Below are positions 8,140 to 18,696 of a DNA stretch of 25,106 bases, piece after piece. The DNA comes from Chara braunii (taxonomy: Eukaryota; Streptophyta; Charophyceae; Charales; Characeae). The notes beneath the pieces were generated by a model. The model did not search any database. It worked only from the letters and a program-made list of their open reading frames with translations, and had not been told where the DNA came from. The stretch's first letter is position 1. Each line of letters starts with the position of its first letter. Both the position numbers and the translations under genes were made by a program. The stretch is from NCBI GenBank assembly GCA_003427395.1, contig BFEA01000081.1, forward strand, positions 1,486,874-1,511,979, read 5' to 3'.

Positions 8140-8319
8140 TTTCACTATCATGCTTATGCATTGAGAGGTAATCGTTCGCATAAAAATACGTTGGATAGAG
8201 TGAAAAGCGAACGTCTGAAAAAGTGGTCAAGCAAAGCAGCGGAAGATGAAATATTTTCTACGTTGCATAACTTGGCATTAGAGATGGATACTCCATCATT
8301 CGTGGAACAGAAAGAGTAA
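8140..8319 (+). other. 59-codon open frame without a start codon; possible exon or decayed ORF
   Basis: The frame is open from a TGA at 8137 to TAA at 8317. Its composition looks protein-like (HKNTLDRVKSERLKKW, AAEDEIFSTLHNLALEMD), but the only ATG is near the end. It could be a third member of the two-ORF locus that has lost its start, or an exon. There is no recognised domain. Confidence 0.25.
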
Positions 8320-9164
8320 TTATTGTACAGGAGGGCAAAGAGACCAACAAGGTTGTTACTCGCTCCTCCAAAATAATTGAAAATGGTACGGAAGCACGGT
8401 CGAACCGGGAGTTCAAACAGAAACCAGATCACTTGTTGATCTGCATGATGTCAGTGATATTTATTTACAGAAGCTATTCATGACAAGTTTCAGTAGTCAT
8501 GATAAGAAAATCATTCTTAGTTTATTTCTTTAAATTAATAATCTTGGAACGACAATATAAAAGTTCTTTCAGTCATACAGGTTTAAAAATAGACATTTTG
8601 GCAGACCAGCTCATCAAGTCAACGATTTGGGTTGTGTGATTTTATTTTTAAGTATGGGAATTTTTGTTGTTTGATTGCTAGGGATTAAGGATCATTTCAC
8701 GTTTGGTAAAAAATGTCCTAGTTGACCGGCGTATACTTCGTACTGGGGAGACCAGCGCCCCAGGGAACGAACGACGCATGGGTCCATTTCAACGGTTAGT
8801 CAAATAATTCCTATACTGCAGCGAGACAAGCAAACGCCCTCGAGTGATCTACCTCTGCGATTGCACATAAAAGCCTTCGCACATGGATCAGTAGCTCGGT
8901 AGGGATACGCCCCTAAGGGTGGTGACAGCCCCTTAGGGATGCAAGCTTATGCCCCGCGGGAACCTATCCTGTCGTAGGGGACCGTGGGATGTATAGCTGG
9001 CGCACCCGGCTAGAGCGGCGAAGGAGCGAAGCAACCGCGTCCGTCTCGGCGGTTCACGGGACAGTATGCGTCGTTCTCGAGTTGTCTCTGAAAGAAGTGT
9101 TTTTAGGTAAACTCCTGCGTGACATGGCCAGGAGGGCCCTCGTTTTCACACGAGGGCCGATGCG
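8320..9164. other. No supported gene; several hairpins
   Basis: Hairpins at 8425-8443 (CAGATCA/TGATCTG), 8478-8502 (TCATGAC/GTCATGA), about 8910-8938 (CCCTAAGGG with CCCTTAGGG) and 9135-9158 (GGCCCTCG/CGAGGGCC). A 100-codon frame at 8989-9291 runs into antisense retroelement sequence and is not a credible gene. Confidence 0.5.
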
Positions 9165-9730
9165 TGCGACAATGTGTTGCAACGTAGTTGGTGCATTGCA
9201 GATATCCATTGGGCATCTGATCCATTGTCAAGTCCCCTCAAAAAGAATAAATATCGTTTTCGGGCGGTTCTCTTTTTTTACGAGCAAGTGATAGAAGTCA
9301 TAAGAAACATCAAACTTACTGAAAAAGCATGCACATCCAATAACATCCAGTAGCTCATCAATTTGAAAGGAGGGATATATATCTTTAATCGTTATGTCAT
9401 TCAATTTTCGATAATAAATACAAATTCGAATTACGCCCGTTTTCTTTGGCACAATCACCACCGAAAATAACAAAGGTCCGATCGAGAGTTTGATCCATCC
9501 ATTACCATAAAACTCTTTAATATATGAAACGTGGTGAGCCACAACGGATGGGAATATCGATATGGAATGCAGTTGATCGGCAGAAGGTTCCCTGTAATTA
9601 TCTTATGCTTAATCACATTTATTATAATGATATCGTGGTCGTACACATTCAATACAATAACGTACCCATGCACTATATCTTTCAAAAACTTTCGTATTTC
9701 TTTATGAGCACGAGAAGGGACCATGACCAT
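9165..9730 (-). pseudogene. Ty3/gypsy reverse transcriptase fragment
   Basis: Two overlapping frames (9730-9455 and 9542-9228) join by a frameshift near 9540. The first ends in the pre-RT region with KHKIITG and a YRYSHPLW block, matching the H-I-x-TG and PYR region of gypsy pols. The second carries IVPKKTGVIRICIYYRKLN, then DIYPSFQIDELLD and FSKFDVSYDFYHL, which correspond to gypsy RT motifs up to motif A (FSK-D-L-xSGYHQI) with the catalytic Asp kept. After a TGA the frame continues with RCPMDICNAPTTLQ, a degraded form of the MPFGLxNAPxTFQ block, to about 9165. The YxDD motif is absent. Confidence 0.85.
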
Positions 9731-10621
9731 TGGATTAGTACAAAAAATATCGAGTCAGACCTCATATCAATTGGGGACAAGCGGACACATTTCCTCTATA
9801 CAGGAAAACATAAACCTGTTGGTTTTGATTGAGAACACAGTGGCAAAGATTTGTGATTCCGTGAGGCTGACCATTTCAGTCTCTCTTTTTTTTTTGTCAA
9901 TCTCTAGATCAGTAACGCTAGGCGCGATTTTTAATCCTGTAAGCTTCGACATTTCATCCATTAGATCTAGAATATCATTGATTGTTGCTTTGTCATCCTC
10001 AATCCTACCATTGTGGCTCTTGTGAGCAAGGGACGAAGCAAGGAGTCAGAGCGATCAAAATATTGTGTCATTTGCTTATATATCTTCGGAGAGAAAGTGT
10101 GCCCTCGTAAAAGGTTCGAGGGGGTTCCAAAAGATCAACTATTACCTGCGATCTGTAGTATCGGTTCTCCCAAGAAGGAAGCAGCAGGAAGCCGGATTTT
10201 TATATAAGTGAGAAACGGCAGGGGAGACTTTGGAGCTGAGTTGGGTTTAGTGTTCTCGATATTCAAACAAAAAGAATGCCTTGTTGGAGGGATCATTCAG
10301 AAATCCTCATTTGCTTCTCGAACAAAGAATCGAGCTAACTCACCTCACTCTTCTTTCATTAATATGTGATTCAAAAGTTGCATGTAATCTCTCTCATCGT
10401 ATTTACCTTCTCCAAAAGGAAGATACTCGTTGTTGCTTTTTATTGACGAGCCGATATGCAATTCATTTATCCTTATCTCCTGTGCCCTGATCATCCATAT
10501 TTATACTACATTTTCTACGACCGTTTTTTTTTTAAGGGGCGCATGAAAATACATAAAGGAAATGTCTGGGACTTACCTCTGGTATGGGTAAGAATCTGTT
10601 GTCTTAAATCGAAGTGCAAAC

Positions 10622-10759
10622 TCATGCCCACAACCATTTCTTGTGTAATCCCAACAACACGTAATACAATTGCAGATCGATTACTAACACATTCATCAAT
10701 ACATGCACTCGTCCAACCTTGATGGCCACAATTTCAATCATCCCTACGATATAGTTTCC
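10622..10759 (-). pseudogene. Possible gypsy protease C-terminal fragment
   Basis: An open stretch of about 45 codons includes VGRVHVLMNVLVIDLQ and LYYVLLGLHKKWL. The YxVLLGxxxxWL pattern resembles the end of retroelement aspartic proteases (YDVLLGxDWL). The catalytic DTG part is not visible. The position between the upstream segment and the RT supports the reading. Confidence 0.45.
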
Positions 10760-10824
10760 TTATTGACCGATACATAATTGTCTTTCCCGAAGAGGGGAAG
10801 GATGAAGTTTAGTCGTCCGGTTTT

Positions 10825-11124
10825 TCATACCGTATCTAGTGAAAGTGCAACGACGGATGGACGTGTAGCAATCAAGGCGTCAAACTGTTTTCCCCATTCT
10901 TCCCAATTAAAATCAACATTTTTTCATAACAACAATCGAACATGAATGGAGTGATATTTTTCCACATAGGCAATCGTTGCCAAACGAGTGGCCTCTGGTG
11001 TCTTCTGCTTTCTAGGTGGATCAACGGTAACTGTAGGATAAGGAGATCAAGATGATGATTCGCCATTTTCTTCAACATTCTTTGGATATGTTGGTATGTG
11101 AACCGTTTGTGGTTCTTCTAACAT
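10825..11124 (-). pseudogene. Retroelement polyprotein segment upstream of protease (type unclear)
   Basis: From ATG at 11124-11122 the frame runs about 100 codons with two internal TGA codons. It contains VDPPRKQKTPEATRLATIAY, EKYHSIHVRLLL and KNVDFNWEEWGKQFDALI. I do not recognise the domain; it may be the gag end or a gag-protease spacer. It is linked to the element by strand and order only. Confidence 0.35.
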
Positions 11125-11679
11125 TGCTGAAAAAGTTTGTTATTTACAACCTAAGAGATCGCTAGAAGGTGGCTGACTGGAACAAGGACTCGAATGTCTA
11201 ATCTTTGGAGCGTTTGTAGGGTATCGATCTCTCCCGTTCGGAATTGAGGGTCAAGATTCGCGTTCCACCTATTCAAGCTTATCTTTTAAGGGTCGAATAC
11301 CCCCAATCAGGCACTGCAAGCCAACATAAGGTATTCAGACGAATTGTCAACATCCGCTGCTTCGTATGAAGTACCAGAGATCGAAGTGGTTAACAGTGTG
11401 CGGGTAAGAGGGAACGGAAAGGGAAAACATTATCCCGATTTTCCCGCTCTGTCCATCAACATAGCTACCCATCTCTGATTAGTGGTCACATTTGCAAATA
11501 CGGGGGCTGTTGGTTTCACTTTGGAGGGGGCAATCCCGACCGAAGTGTCCGGGCTGCTTGCATCAACATAACACTCTAGTCTTCCGTGAGGAATAACGGC
11601 TTGATGATGAACATGTAGGGTAATGAGACAAAAAAAAAGTTAAGAATTTTTTTTTTTTTTTAATTGTTCTGCAAAAACA
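11125..11679. other. No supported feature
   Basis: Mixed-composition sequence without long frames, probably the 5' part of the decayed retroelement. It ends in T-rich sequence near 11647-11660. Confidence 0.4.
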
Positions 11680-12906
11680 TAAAATAAACAACATTTGTCT
11701 GACCATCACATCCAAATTCCTTACCACATTTGAAATACAAAAAAAAAAAAAAAAAAACTGTAATAAAAAATTAAAAACAATAAATAGATAAATAATTAGT
11801 GAGTCGACAAGCCCGTTTTCGCCACCGCCATCTTTGTCGATTTTTCAATTTGTTTTTGGCATATCCAAATACCCTGAAAATTTATGTATGTGTACTTCAG
11901 ATCATAAAAATGTCATGAAATAAGTTTCAAAAAAATAATAAAATTGCTTATACCCCATAATAAAATCAAAAAAAAAAGTGAAATATGAAGAATAATTTTT
12001 TTTTTTGTGGGCGACCAAGTTTTAACACCTCCATCTGTGGATAATTTTGAACTTTTTGGGGGGCTAAGCAAAATGACATCAAAATTTGTAGCATATACGT
12101 AACATCATAAATAAGTTAAAAAAAATATTTCATAAAAAAACAAACGTTTTTTTTGTTGTCGAAATAATTTGTAGCGAACCCCTTCAGGTTCGGCCCCCGA
12201 ACGGGACCCCGAATGCCCAAACCTGAATGCCCGAACGTTCGGCACCCCCTATCGACGCGTTGGGCGATTTGGCCGAACGTGGACAAAAAAAAAAAAAAAA
12301 AATCCAAAACATTTGAAAACAATATATGTTATACAGAAGAATATACCAAACAATATTTGCCTCAACATCACATTCAAATTCTTTAAAAAATTTAAAATAA
12401 AATCAAATACTCAAAATAAAAATAATAATGAAAATTAAAAAAAATCAAACGATAATGAAATTATTGACTGGGCGAACACGTTTTTAACACCGCCATCTTT
12501 GGTGATTTTTCTTTTTGTTTTGGTTGCGACAAATGCCATGAAACTTTATATATGTGTATCTTATGTAATAGAGAATATAAAAATAAAGTTTGAAAAAATA
12601 ATATTGTTTTTCATGCGCCGAAATAAAGGAAAAACAAAAAGTGAAAAGAGAAGAAAAAAAAAATTAGCGAGTGGGCAAACAAATTTTAACACCACCATCT
12701 TTAACGATTTTTCATGTTTTTTTGGTTAAACAGAATGACTTTAAAATTTAGAGGGAGATACCTTATATCACAAAGAACTCACAGAAAAAAATTCAGAAAA
12801 ATATAATTATACTTAGGTGTTAAAATATTGTTTTGCAGGGTATGAACCCTTTCAGGTTTGGACCCAATACGGGGACCCGAACACCCGAACGTTCGGGGGT
12901 CAGCTT
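11680..12906. repeat. Two ~665-bp AT-rich tandem units, each with two ~203-bp half repeats
   Basis: Copy 1 runs from about 11680 to 12302 and copy 2 from about 12345 to 12906. Three anchors give the period: CAACATTTGT (11689, 12351), TTTAAC (12021, 12685) and TTCAGGTT (12183, 12851). Inside each copy a CCGCCATCTTTG-like block followed by GATTTTTC occurs twice about 203 bp apart (near 11825, 12028, 12491 and 12693). Each unit ends in a GC-rich cluster of CCGAAC and GTTCGG words. Poly-A runs occur at 11739-11757 and 12285-12302. There is no coding content. It could be a satellite or the ends of a non-autonomous DNA element. Confidence 0.8.
12884..12897. repeat. Perfect 14-bp palindrome CCCGAACGTTCGGG
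   Basis: It sits at the GC-rich end of copy 2. The 12-bp core recurs at 12231-12242 in the equivalent place of copy 1. Confidence 0.85.
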
Positions 12907-12984
12907 AGGGGTCTCTGTACGTGCGGTCTGACAACCATGTATATATAAATGTATACATAAATACGAGTTGATTTTTTTAAACAA

Positions 12985-13062
12985 TATTTATATATATATA
13001 CATATATGTATACATATATATATATGCCTATATACATATATATATAGAGAGAGAGAGAGAGA
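12985..13062. repeat. Compound TA-rich/(GA)n microsatellite at the LINE 3' boundary
   Basis: TA-rich DNA passes into an uninterrupted GA run ending at about 13062, a few bases before the first LINE tail (13078). On the LINE strand this is CT-rich then TA-rich sequence directly after the 3' end, where a poly-A tail would be expected. Confidence 0.85.
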
Positions 13063-13077
13063 TATCGTTCCATCTTC

Positions 13078-13316
13078 GAGAAATAGAGGACTAAGGACAA
13101 AATATATCTACAAATTACAAGATAAAAATAAACAAAGAAGCAAGGAAGGAAAAATTTGCTTGTTCATTACCTGTTACATATGTATACTGGAGAGAACGGG
13201 CGAAAAAAAATGGCAAAAACGAAGGAAATCTCCACAACCGAACCCTGTAGATACAAGGTCGGAGATGTGGATGACAGGTTGGCCAAGAAACAGAAGAAGA
13301 TATTTATCGATGGATA

Positions 13317-13404
<88 letters not shown>

Positions 13405-13962
13405 GAAGAAGCAAAAGAAAAAGGAAAAAGAAGAAAAAGAAGAAAAAGAAGAAGTAGAAGTAGAAGTAGAAGATGACGAATAAGAAGAAGAAGCCGCGAA
13501 GATGAAGAAGAAGTAGATGGTGGGGTGCGTGTGTCTGGTGGCAAGTGTATCCATGCTTTCCGTACAGCCTCCCAAAACTCGGAGTTGAGTTTTTGCTTCA
13601 TGAACGAGGGAAGAAATAAGCAAAGCCATACGTCCACTGCTCTTTGCAGATTCCACTTCCGCATGAGGATCATTTCGGTCATGTATATTGAATCCTCCTT
13701 CACCTCTGCCATCGTCACCCGGGAAAGCACATTCGTAACTGAACTCTATTCTTCTTCTCGGGATTGATCAAGCCTAGACCCCCTTGAACTCTTGAGCAGG
13801 TTATCAACTCCCATGCAACTTTGATAATGAATCTTTCTTCCAACCTTGCCCTTGGTTTCCAAAGGAACTTGGCTGCTAGTCTCTTAATCTCTAAGAGGGT
13901 TGCCTTCGATATTTCTCTTAGTGTGCCGACGTACCAAATGAGGGAGAACAGAGCCACGTTAA
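13078..13962 (-). mobile_element. LINE 3'-end copy A (5'-truncated)
   Basis: This is the first of three same-orientation copies of the LINE tail. It carries the ORF2 C-terminal block on the - strand (LFSLIWYVG, LEIKRLAAKFLWKP, GGLGLINPEKKNR), then a TGA at 13715-13717 where copies B and C have TGG. After this come CTT-rich 3' sequence and the conserved last ~250 bp. The AAG-rich part of the tail is replaced by an 82-nt A run on the + strand. Confidence 0.85.
13320..13401. repeat. A82 homopolymer inside LINE tail copy A
   Basis: Eighty-two consecutive A on the + strand (T on the LINE strand). Copies B and C have AAG-rich sequence here. The long poly-Lys and poly-Phe frames across it are artefacts. 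Confidence 0.95.
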
Positions 13963-14602
13963 TAAGGACAAAATATATCTACAAATTACAAGATAAAAAT
14001 AAACAAAGAAGCAAGGAAGGAAAAATTCGTCTATTCATCACCTGTTACATATGTATATTGGAGAGAACAAACGAAAAAAAAAGGCAAAAACAAAGGAAAT
14101 TTCCACAACCGAACCTTGTAGATACAAGGTCGGAGATGTGGATGACAGATTGGCCAAGAAACAGAAGAAGATATGTATCGATGGATATGTAATGAAAAAG
14201 AAGAAGAACATGAAGAAGAAGAAGAAGAAGAAGAAGAAGAAGAAGAAGAAGCAAAAGAAAAAGAAAAAATAAGAAAAAAAAATAAAAGAAGAAGTAGAAG
14301 TAGAAGTAGAAGACGACGACGAAGAAGAAGAAGCGGCGAAAATGAAGAAGTAGATAGTGGGGTGAGGGTGTCTGGTGGCAAGTGTATCCATGCTTTCCGT
14401 ACAACCTCCCAAAACTCAGAGTTGAGTTTTTGCTTCATGAACGAGGGGAGAAAAAAACAAAGGCATATGTCCTCTGCTATTTGCAGATTTTACTTCCGCA
14501 TGAGGATCATTTCGGCCATGTATATCAAATCCTCCTTCACCTCTGCCATCGCCATCCGGGAAAGCACATTCGTAACCGAACTCTGTTCTTCTGCTCGGGA
14601 TT
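13963..14602 (-). mobile_element. LINE 3'-end copy B (shorter 5' truncation)
   Basis: It aligns to copy A with an 871-bp offset and to copy C with a 654-bp offset, anchored on GGACAAAATATATCTAC (13966, 13095, 14620). It lacks the terminal GAGAAATAGAGG present at the ends of A and C. On the LINE strand it begins only at the PEQKNR block, so almost only the tail is present. Confidence 0.85.
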
Positions 14603-15475
14603 GAGAAATAGAGGACGAAGGACAAAATATATCTACAAATTACAAGATAAAAATAAACAAAGAAGCAAGGAAGGAAAAATTTGTTTGTTCATCACCTGTT
14701 ACATATTTATACTGGAGAGAACAGGTGAAAAAAAAGGGCAAAAACGAAGGAAATCTCCACAACCGAACCCTGTAGATACAAGGTCGGAGATGTGGATGAC
14801 AGGTTGCCCAAGAAACAGAAGAAGATATGTATCGATGGATATGTAATGAAAAAGAAGAAGAAGATGGAGAAGAAGAAGAAGAAGAATAAGAAGAAGCAAA
14901 AGAAAAAGAAAAAAGAAAAAAAATAATAAAAAGAAGAAGTAGAAGTAGAAGTAGAAGACGACGAAGATGAAGAAGAAGTAGATGGTGGGGTGCGGGTGTC
15001 AGGTGGCAAGTGTATCCATGCTTTCTGTACAGCCTCCCAAAACTCAGAGTTGAGTTTTTGCTTCATGAACGAGGGGAGAAAGAAGCAAAGCTATACGTCC
15101 TCTGCTCTTTGAGGATTCCACTTCCGCATGAGGATCATTTCGGCCATGTATATCGAATCCTCCTTCACCTCTGCCATCGCCACCCGGGAAAACACATTCG
15201 TAACTGAACTCTGTTCTTCTACTCGGGATTGATCAAGCCTAGACCCCCTTGAGCTCTTGAGCAAGTTATGAACTCCCATGCAACTTTGATAATGAATCCT
15301 TCTTCCAACCTTGCGCTTGGTTTCCAAAGGAACTTGATTGCCAGTCTCTTAATCTCTAAAAGGGTTGCCTTCGATATTTCTCTTACTATGCCGACGTACC
15401 AAATGAGGGAGAACAGAGCCACGTTGATAACCAGGGCTCTCCCGAACAGGGAAAGGTGCAACGTTGAACCCTAAA
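14603..15475 (-). mobile_element. LINE 3'-end copy C, continuous with the main LINE body
   Basis: It contains the post-RT C-terminal region of ORF2 (SLFGRALVINVALFSLIWYV, FLWKP, GGLGLINPE), then TAG at 15219-15221 (CAG in copy B, AAG in copy A), CTT-rich 3' sequence, and the end at GAGAAATAGAGG (14603-14614 on +). Upstream it joins the RT region with a frameshift, so it is the authentic 3' end of the large element. Confidence 0.85.
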
Positions 15476-15479
15476 TCCT

Positions 15480-16706
15480 GAACTCGATCATTATCCTTTG
15501 TTGTAGGATCAGGCCCTGTACCCCCTCCATGATTTATAGACTCACCATCACGCCCAATAATCGTTCACGTGACTTAGAATCTACTCGTTGCATTCCCCAT
15601 TCCACTTGCAAATAGTATTGTGTCGGAAGAATGTAGGAGGATTTGTTCCAATTGACGAAAGTCTTTGATAACTGCAAGTAATTCATGAGTACCGCCTTGA
15701 TCGCCTCTAGAGATATCCTGGAGTTTTCATATATAACAAACAGGTCATCGACCAGGGTTTTCACCTTGCATTCCTTGTTTGTTGAAATCCGAATACCCCG
15801 AATGTCCGGGTGCTTTCTGATGCAGTTCGGGGGGACTTCAGGCTGAAGAACAAAGAGAAGGGGGGCGAAGGGGCAGACCTAACGAAGCGACCGGGAGAGC
15901 GGGAAGGACTGAGACAGGTGACCATTGAGAATAACTGCTGATGTCGAATGAGTATACATTGCAATCACCCAATTGCAAAATCCCTCTCCGAAACTCATTT
16001 TCCTTAGTATCCTCAGGACGAATCCCCAACCAACCCTATCATAGGCCTTCTCCAAATCTAACATAAGAACTGTCATATCTCTATTCTCTGCTTTTACCAT
16101 CTCAATCGATTCAATACTGGTAAGAATGTTCACAAATATAGACCTTCCTTGCACAAAGACTCATTGGTCCCTTTCTACCAATCGTGGCAGTAACCTCCCT
16201 AATCTCAGCGCCAACGTTTTAGCTAGAATCTTGTAATCTACGTTGAGCACTGAGATAGGGTGTTAGTTTCAAACGTTGGTTTTGTCTCCCTTCTTCAACA
16301 TAAGCGAGATAACCCCATGTGTCATCCCCTCACCCAGCCTACCTCCGGTCAGAATGTCATTATAAACTTCCACTAGCGGTGGGCCTGCCACCTCCCAACA
16401 TTTGCGGTAGAATTCTACTGTCAATCTATCTACTCTCGGACACTTATCAGACGCCATTACTTTTAACGTCTGTTGAACCTCTTCTGATGTGATTGGTTTA
16501 TCCAATGAGAGTCTTTCCTCATTCGTTAACTCTACCGATGTGTTTGGCCACATATCAATTTCATGAGAGAGATTTGAATGGACGGTGTCATGTGCACGCC
16601 TGGTGCTCAAATCGTCCACGTAGTACATGCGAGCGTACTCCAACATTTGCTCTGGATTTGAAGAAAGGGCAACACTTGCATCAAAGGGATGGTTCAGTTG
16701 AACCAC
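15480..16706 (-). pseudogene. LINE ORF2 reverse transcriptase domain (broken)
   Basis: The first frame (16706-16269) has the fingers region: PITSEEVQQTLKVMASDKCP, FYRKCWEVAGPPLVEVYNDI, THGVISLMLKKGDK. Then, in pieces: PISVLNVDYKILAKTLALRL, VFVQGRSIF, motif A DLEKAYDRVGW (about 16058), and motif B as SLR-stop-VCPFAPLLFVL (stop TAG at 15879-15881 where Gln is expected). Motif C is LVDDLFV (Asp pair near 15745-15749; Val replaces the usual Ala of YADD-type motifs), followed by NWNKSSYIL. Stops near 16270 and 16175 and a frameshift at about 15480 break it. The order of motifs is that of L1-clade plant LINEs. Confidence 0.9.
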
Positions 16707-16736
16707 CTGTTGATATGATCTGCTGGGTAGTAACTT

Positions 16737-16985
16737 CTACACTACTACGTCTTTCGGCCGTAGTGCCTCCTCCCACCTTTGATGCTTGTCCACCTGGATT
16801 TTGTCCCACTTGGCCAGGAGTTTCTCCCTTTTGGTCGCCCACACAAGCTCTGAGATGGGATTTTGCTCCATCTTCCATTCTGCCCACTCCACTGCCTTCT
16901 TACATTCCGCCTCTTCCCTGTTACAGTCTCTAGCCAGGGTTTGGAAGCAGACATCAAGCATGCCATAAATAATTGTCATGCTTCT
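16737..16985 (-). pseudogene. LINE ORF2 spacer between endonuclease and RT
   Basis: A frame of about 80 codons rich in Trp, Glu and Lys (EEAECKKAVEWAEWKMEQNP, LVWATKREKLLAKWDKIQ) links the endonuclease to the RT fingers. It is separated from both by frameshifts. It is charged and helical, as expected for the inter-domain region. No catalytic motif is present. Confidence 0.7.
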
Positions 16986-17029
16986 CGTCGAGCCAGTTCG
17001 TCAATGAGGGGAAGAAAACCCTTGCAGAA

Positions 17030-17957
17030 TGTCAGTCCCTCATGTGTTCTTTCACCCAATCTTCCATTCCTTGTCCTTCTAAGTTCCGATTGTTAAGTTC
17101 AAAATTACCCCTTCCTCTCTCTACGATTATATCCAAAAGTACCTCCAGTACCACTTGTTTGTGATCTGAGAGTGGTTTGGCTTGGTGACACACTGGCATA
17201 ACGTTTTGTGACAGTGGCTCCCCTGCTAGGAAGTAGTATAAACGCCGTCTAGTTACCTTTCCTCGTTTCTTCCTGATGTTGGAAAACTGTGTGTAACCCG
17301 AGTCACTAGGGTTCAACATGCGGAAAGGGTCTGATAGGTCCTGATCTCTCAAAAGGTTCTGGAGTGCTCTAGCGTCTGTCCTCCGGCCTGAGGTGGATCC
17401 TTCAGTCAAAGCTTCGTCCAATGACAAGTTTCAGTGACCCGCCATCAATAGGTTGTCTGCCTCTGGTATCTCCTTGTGCAGGAACGATGCAGCCTTCTGA
17501 AAAAGGTTGCTCGTCCATTCGTCTCAGATGAGGCATATACCCCTATAATCACCAGATCTTTCTGACCCCATCTCAGCCTGAGCCACGCCCAGCGGCTCCA
17601 TAAATCAGCTTCCGAATCAATGACGTGTGGTTGCCATTTCCTATGTAGCAGGATAGCTACACCCCCTCTTGTGCCTTGTGCAGGTGACCACACTAGGGGA
17701 CCCTTCCACCAGGAGGTCAACTCTGATACCCTTTCCTCGTTCAATTTTGTCTCTTGTAGGCAGAGGCAGTCTATCTTTTCCTCATGCATGCATGACTTGA
17801 TTCTCTTATTTTTCTCTCTCCCCGTTGTATCTCCCATCCCCCTGACATTCCATGATGCGGCTCTCCACCTAACAATTAGCTTGTATATTCTCCGTTGGAT
17901 TTTGGATGCGGCAGGATTCTTGGACTTCGTCGGCCCATCTCCCTTAAGCCATTGCAA
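17030..17957 (-). pseudogene. LINE ORF2 APE-type endonuclease (broken)
   Basis: The first frame (17957-17445) shows AASWNVRGMGD, then CLCLQETKL (catalytic Glu near 17753), RGGVAILLHRKW and VIIGVYASSETNGRA, all motifs of apurinic-like LINE endonucleases that nick target DNA for target-primed reverse transcription. After a frameshift the frame reads EADNLLMAGH-stop-NLSLDEAL. The expected GDFN is thus mutated (Asp lost, TGA at 17431-17433). The second frame (17427-17032) carries LSDHKQVVLEV with the conserved SDH (17161-17169). Confidence 0.88.
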
Positions 17958-17989
17958 TAGATCTTATTATTGAGCTCTCTCCCGAAGGT

Positions 17990-18600
17990 TGTGACTAAGA
18001 AGACTTAGAGGACGTTCTCCAAGGTTCCACCAGGGCACCGGCGAGGAAGCTAGAATATAGATTCTCCTTCTCTAATAGCTTCTCATTTAAGCTCAGGAGA
18101 AGGAAGGTTGAAACTTCTGATGTAATAGCAAACTCCTCCAACTCCTGACTGTTACGTTCTTGCACTGCATCTAGGAGAAACCATCTGACTCTTGCCCCTG
18201 TGAGAGCATCTGTTGTGTTGGGATCCACCCAAGCATCCATAATAGGAAAGTAAAATTTGTAAACTTGTCCTGCAGCGTGACCACACAATTAGCCATCGTA
18301 GATCTTGGGATTAGTCTCATTGGGAAGGCGTTGCCAAACAGTCTCTTGGCATGAGCCACCACTTCCAGTGGGGTTGGCGTCTTCTCTTTTTGCTCTGAGG
18401 GAAGATGTTGTCTCCCTTCTGCATCAGCCATCCCCAGAAAGAAGATATCGTCCCTTGCCTTTGAGCACACTTGGGGCACAATTCTTCTTTCAATTGGTAA
18501 GTGCCCCCCATGCCGCATAGTCTTGCTCCCTTCCCCTCCATCAACATGGTAAGCATTCTTACCTCTTGTGTCAGAGACAACTGCATTCTATCTGAGTGAG
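17990..18600 (-). pseudogene. LINE ORF1 C-terminal or ORF1/ORF2 linker region
   Basis: Overlapping frames with shifts contain LTQEVRMLTMLMEGKGARL, a CPKCAQ pair, TPTPLEVVAHAKRLFGNAF, WVDPNTTDALTGARVRWFLL and LNEKLLEKENLYSSFLAGAL. No known domain can be named. Strand and position put it between the zinc-knuckle protein and the endonuclease. The CPKC pair could be part of a second zinc site. Confidence 0.55.
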
Positions 18601-18696
18601 GCTCCTAAGCTTCCTGTAGATGACGTGAACGTTCTGCAAATAGCGGCTTCATGCCTGCCATCAGCAGCTTATCGCCCAGCATCTAGCTGCCTACCC

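Larger units (their letters stand above)
9165..11124 (-). mobile_element. Decayed Ty3/gypsy retrotransposon polyprotein region
   Basis: Going 5' to 3' on the - strand there is an unrecognised protein segment (11124-10825), a protease-like tail (10759-10622), a linker, and reverse transcriptase (9730-9165). This order fits a gypsy gag-protease-RT arrangement. Frameshifts and stops occur throughout, RNase H and integrase are not seen, and I found no LTRs. It is a dead, truncated copy. Confidence 0.7.

Noticed and set aside
13156-14899. Poly-Lys, poly-Phe, poly-Ser and Glu-rich frames around the A82 and AAG repeats.
   Set aside because: These are microsatellite translations inside LINE tails, not genes.
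7243-15881. A variant nuclear code (TAA/TAG as Gln or TGA as Trp), suggested by stops at positions where Gln or Trp is expected.
   Set aside because: The same LINE also has stops at positions expected to be Phe, Arg and Gly, plus frameshifts, so ordinary decay explains them. The intact 178-aa ORF uses TAG as a normal end.
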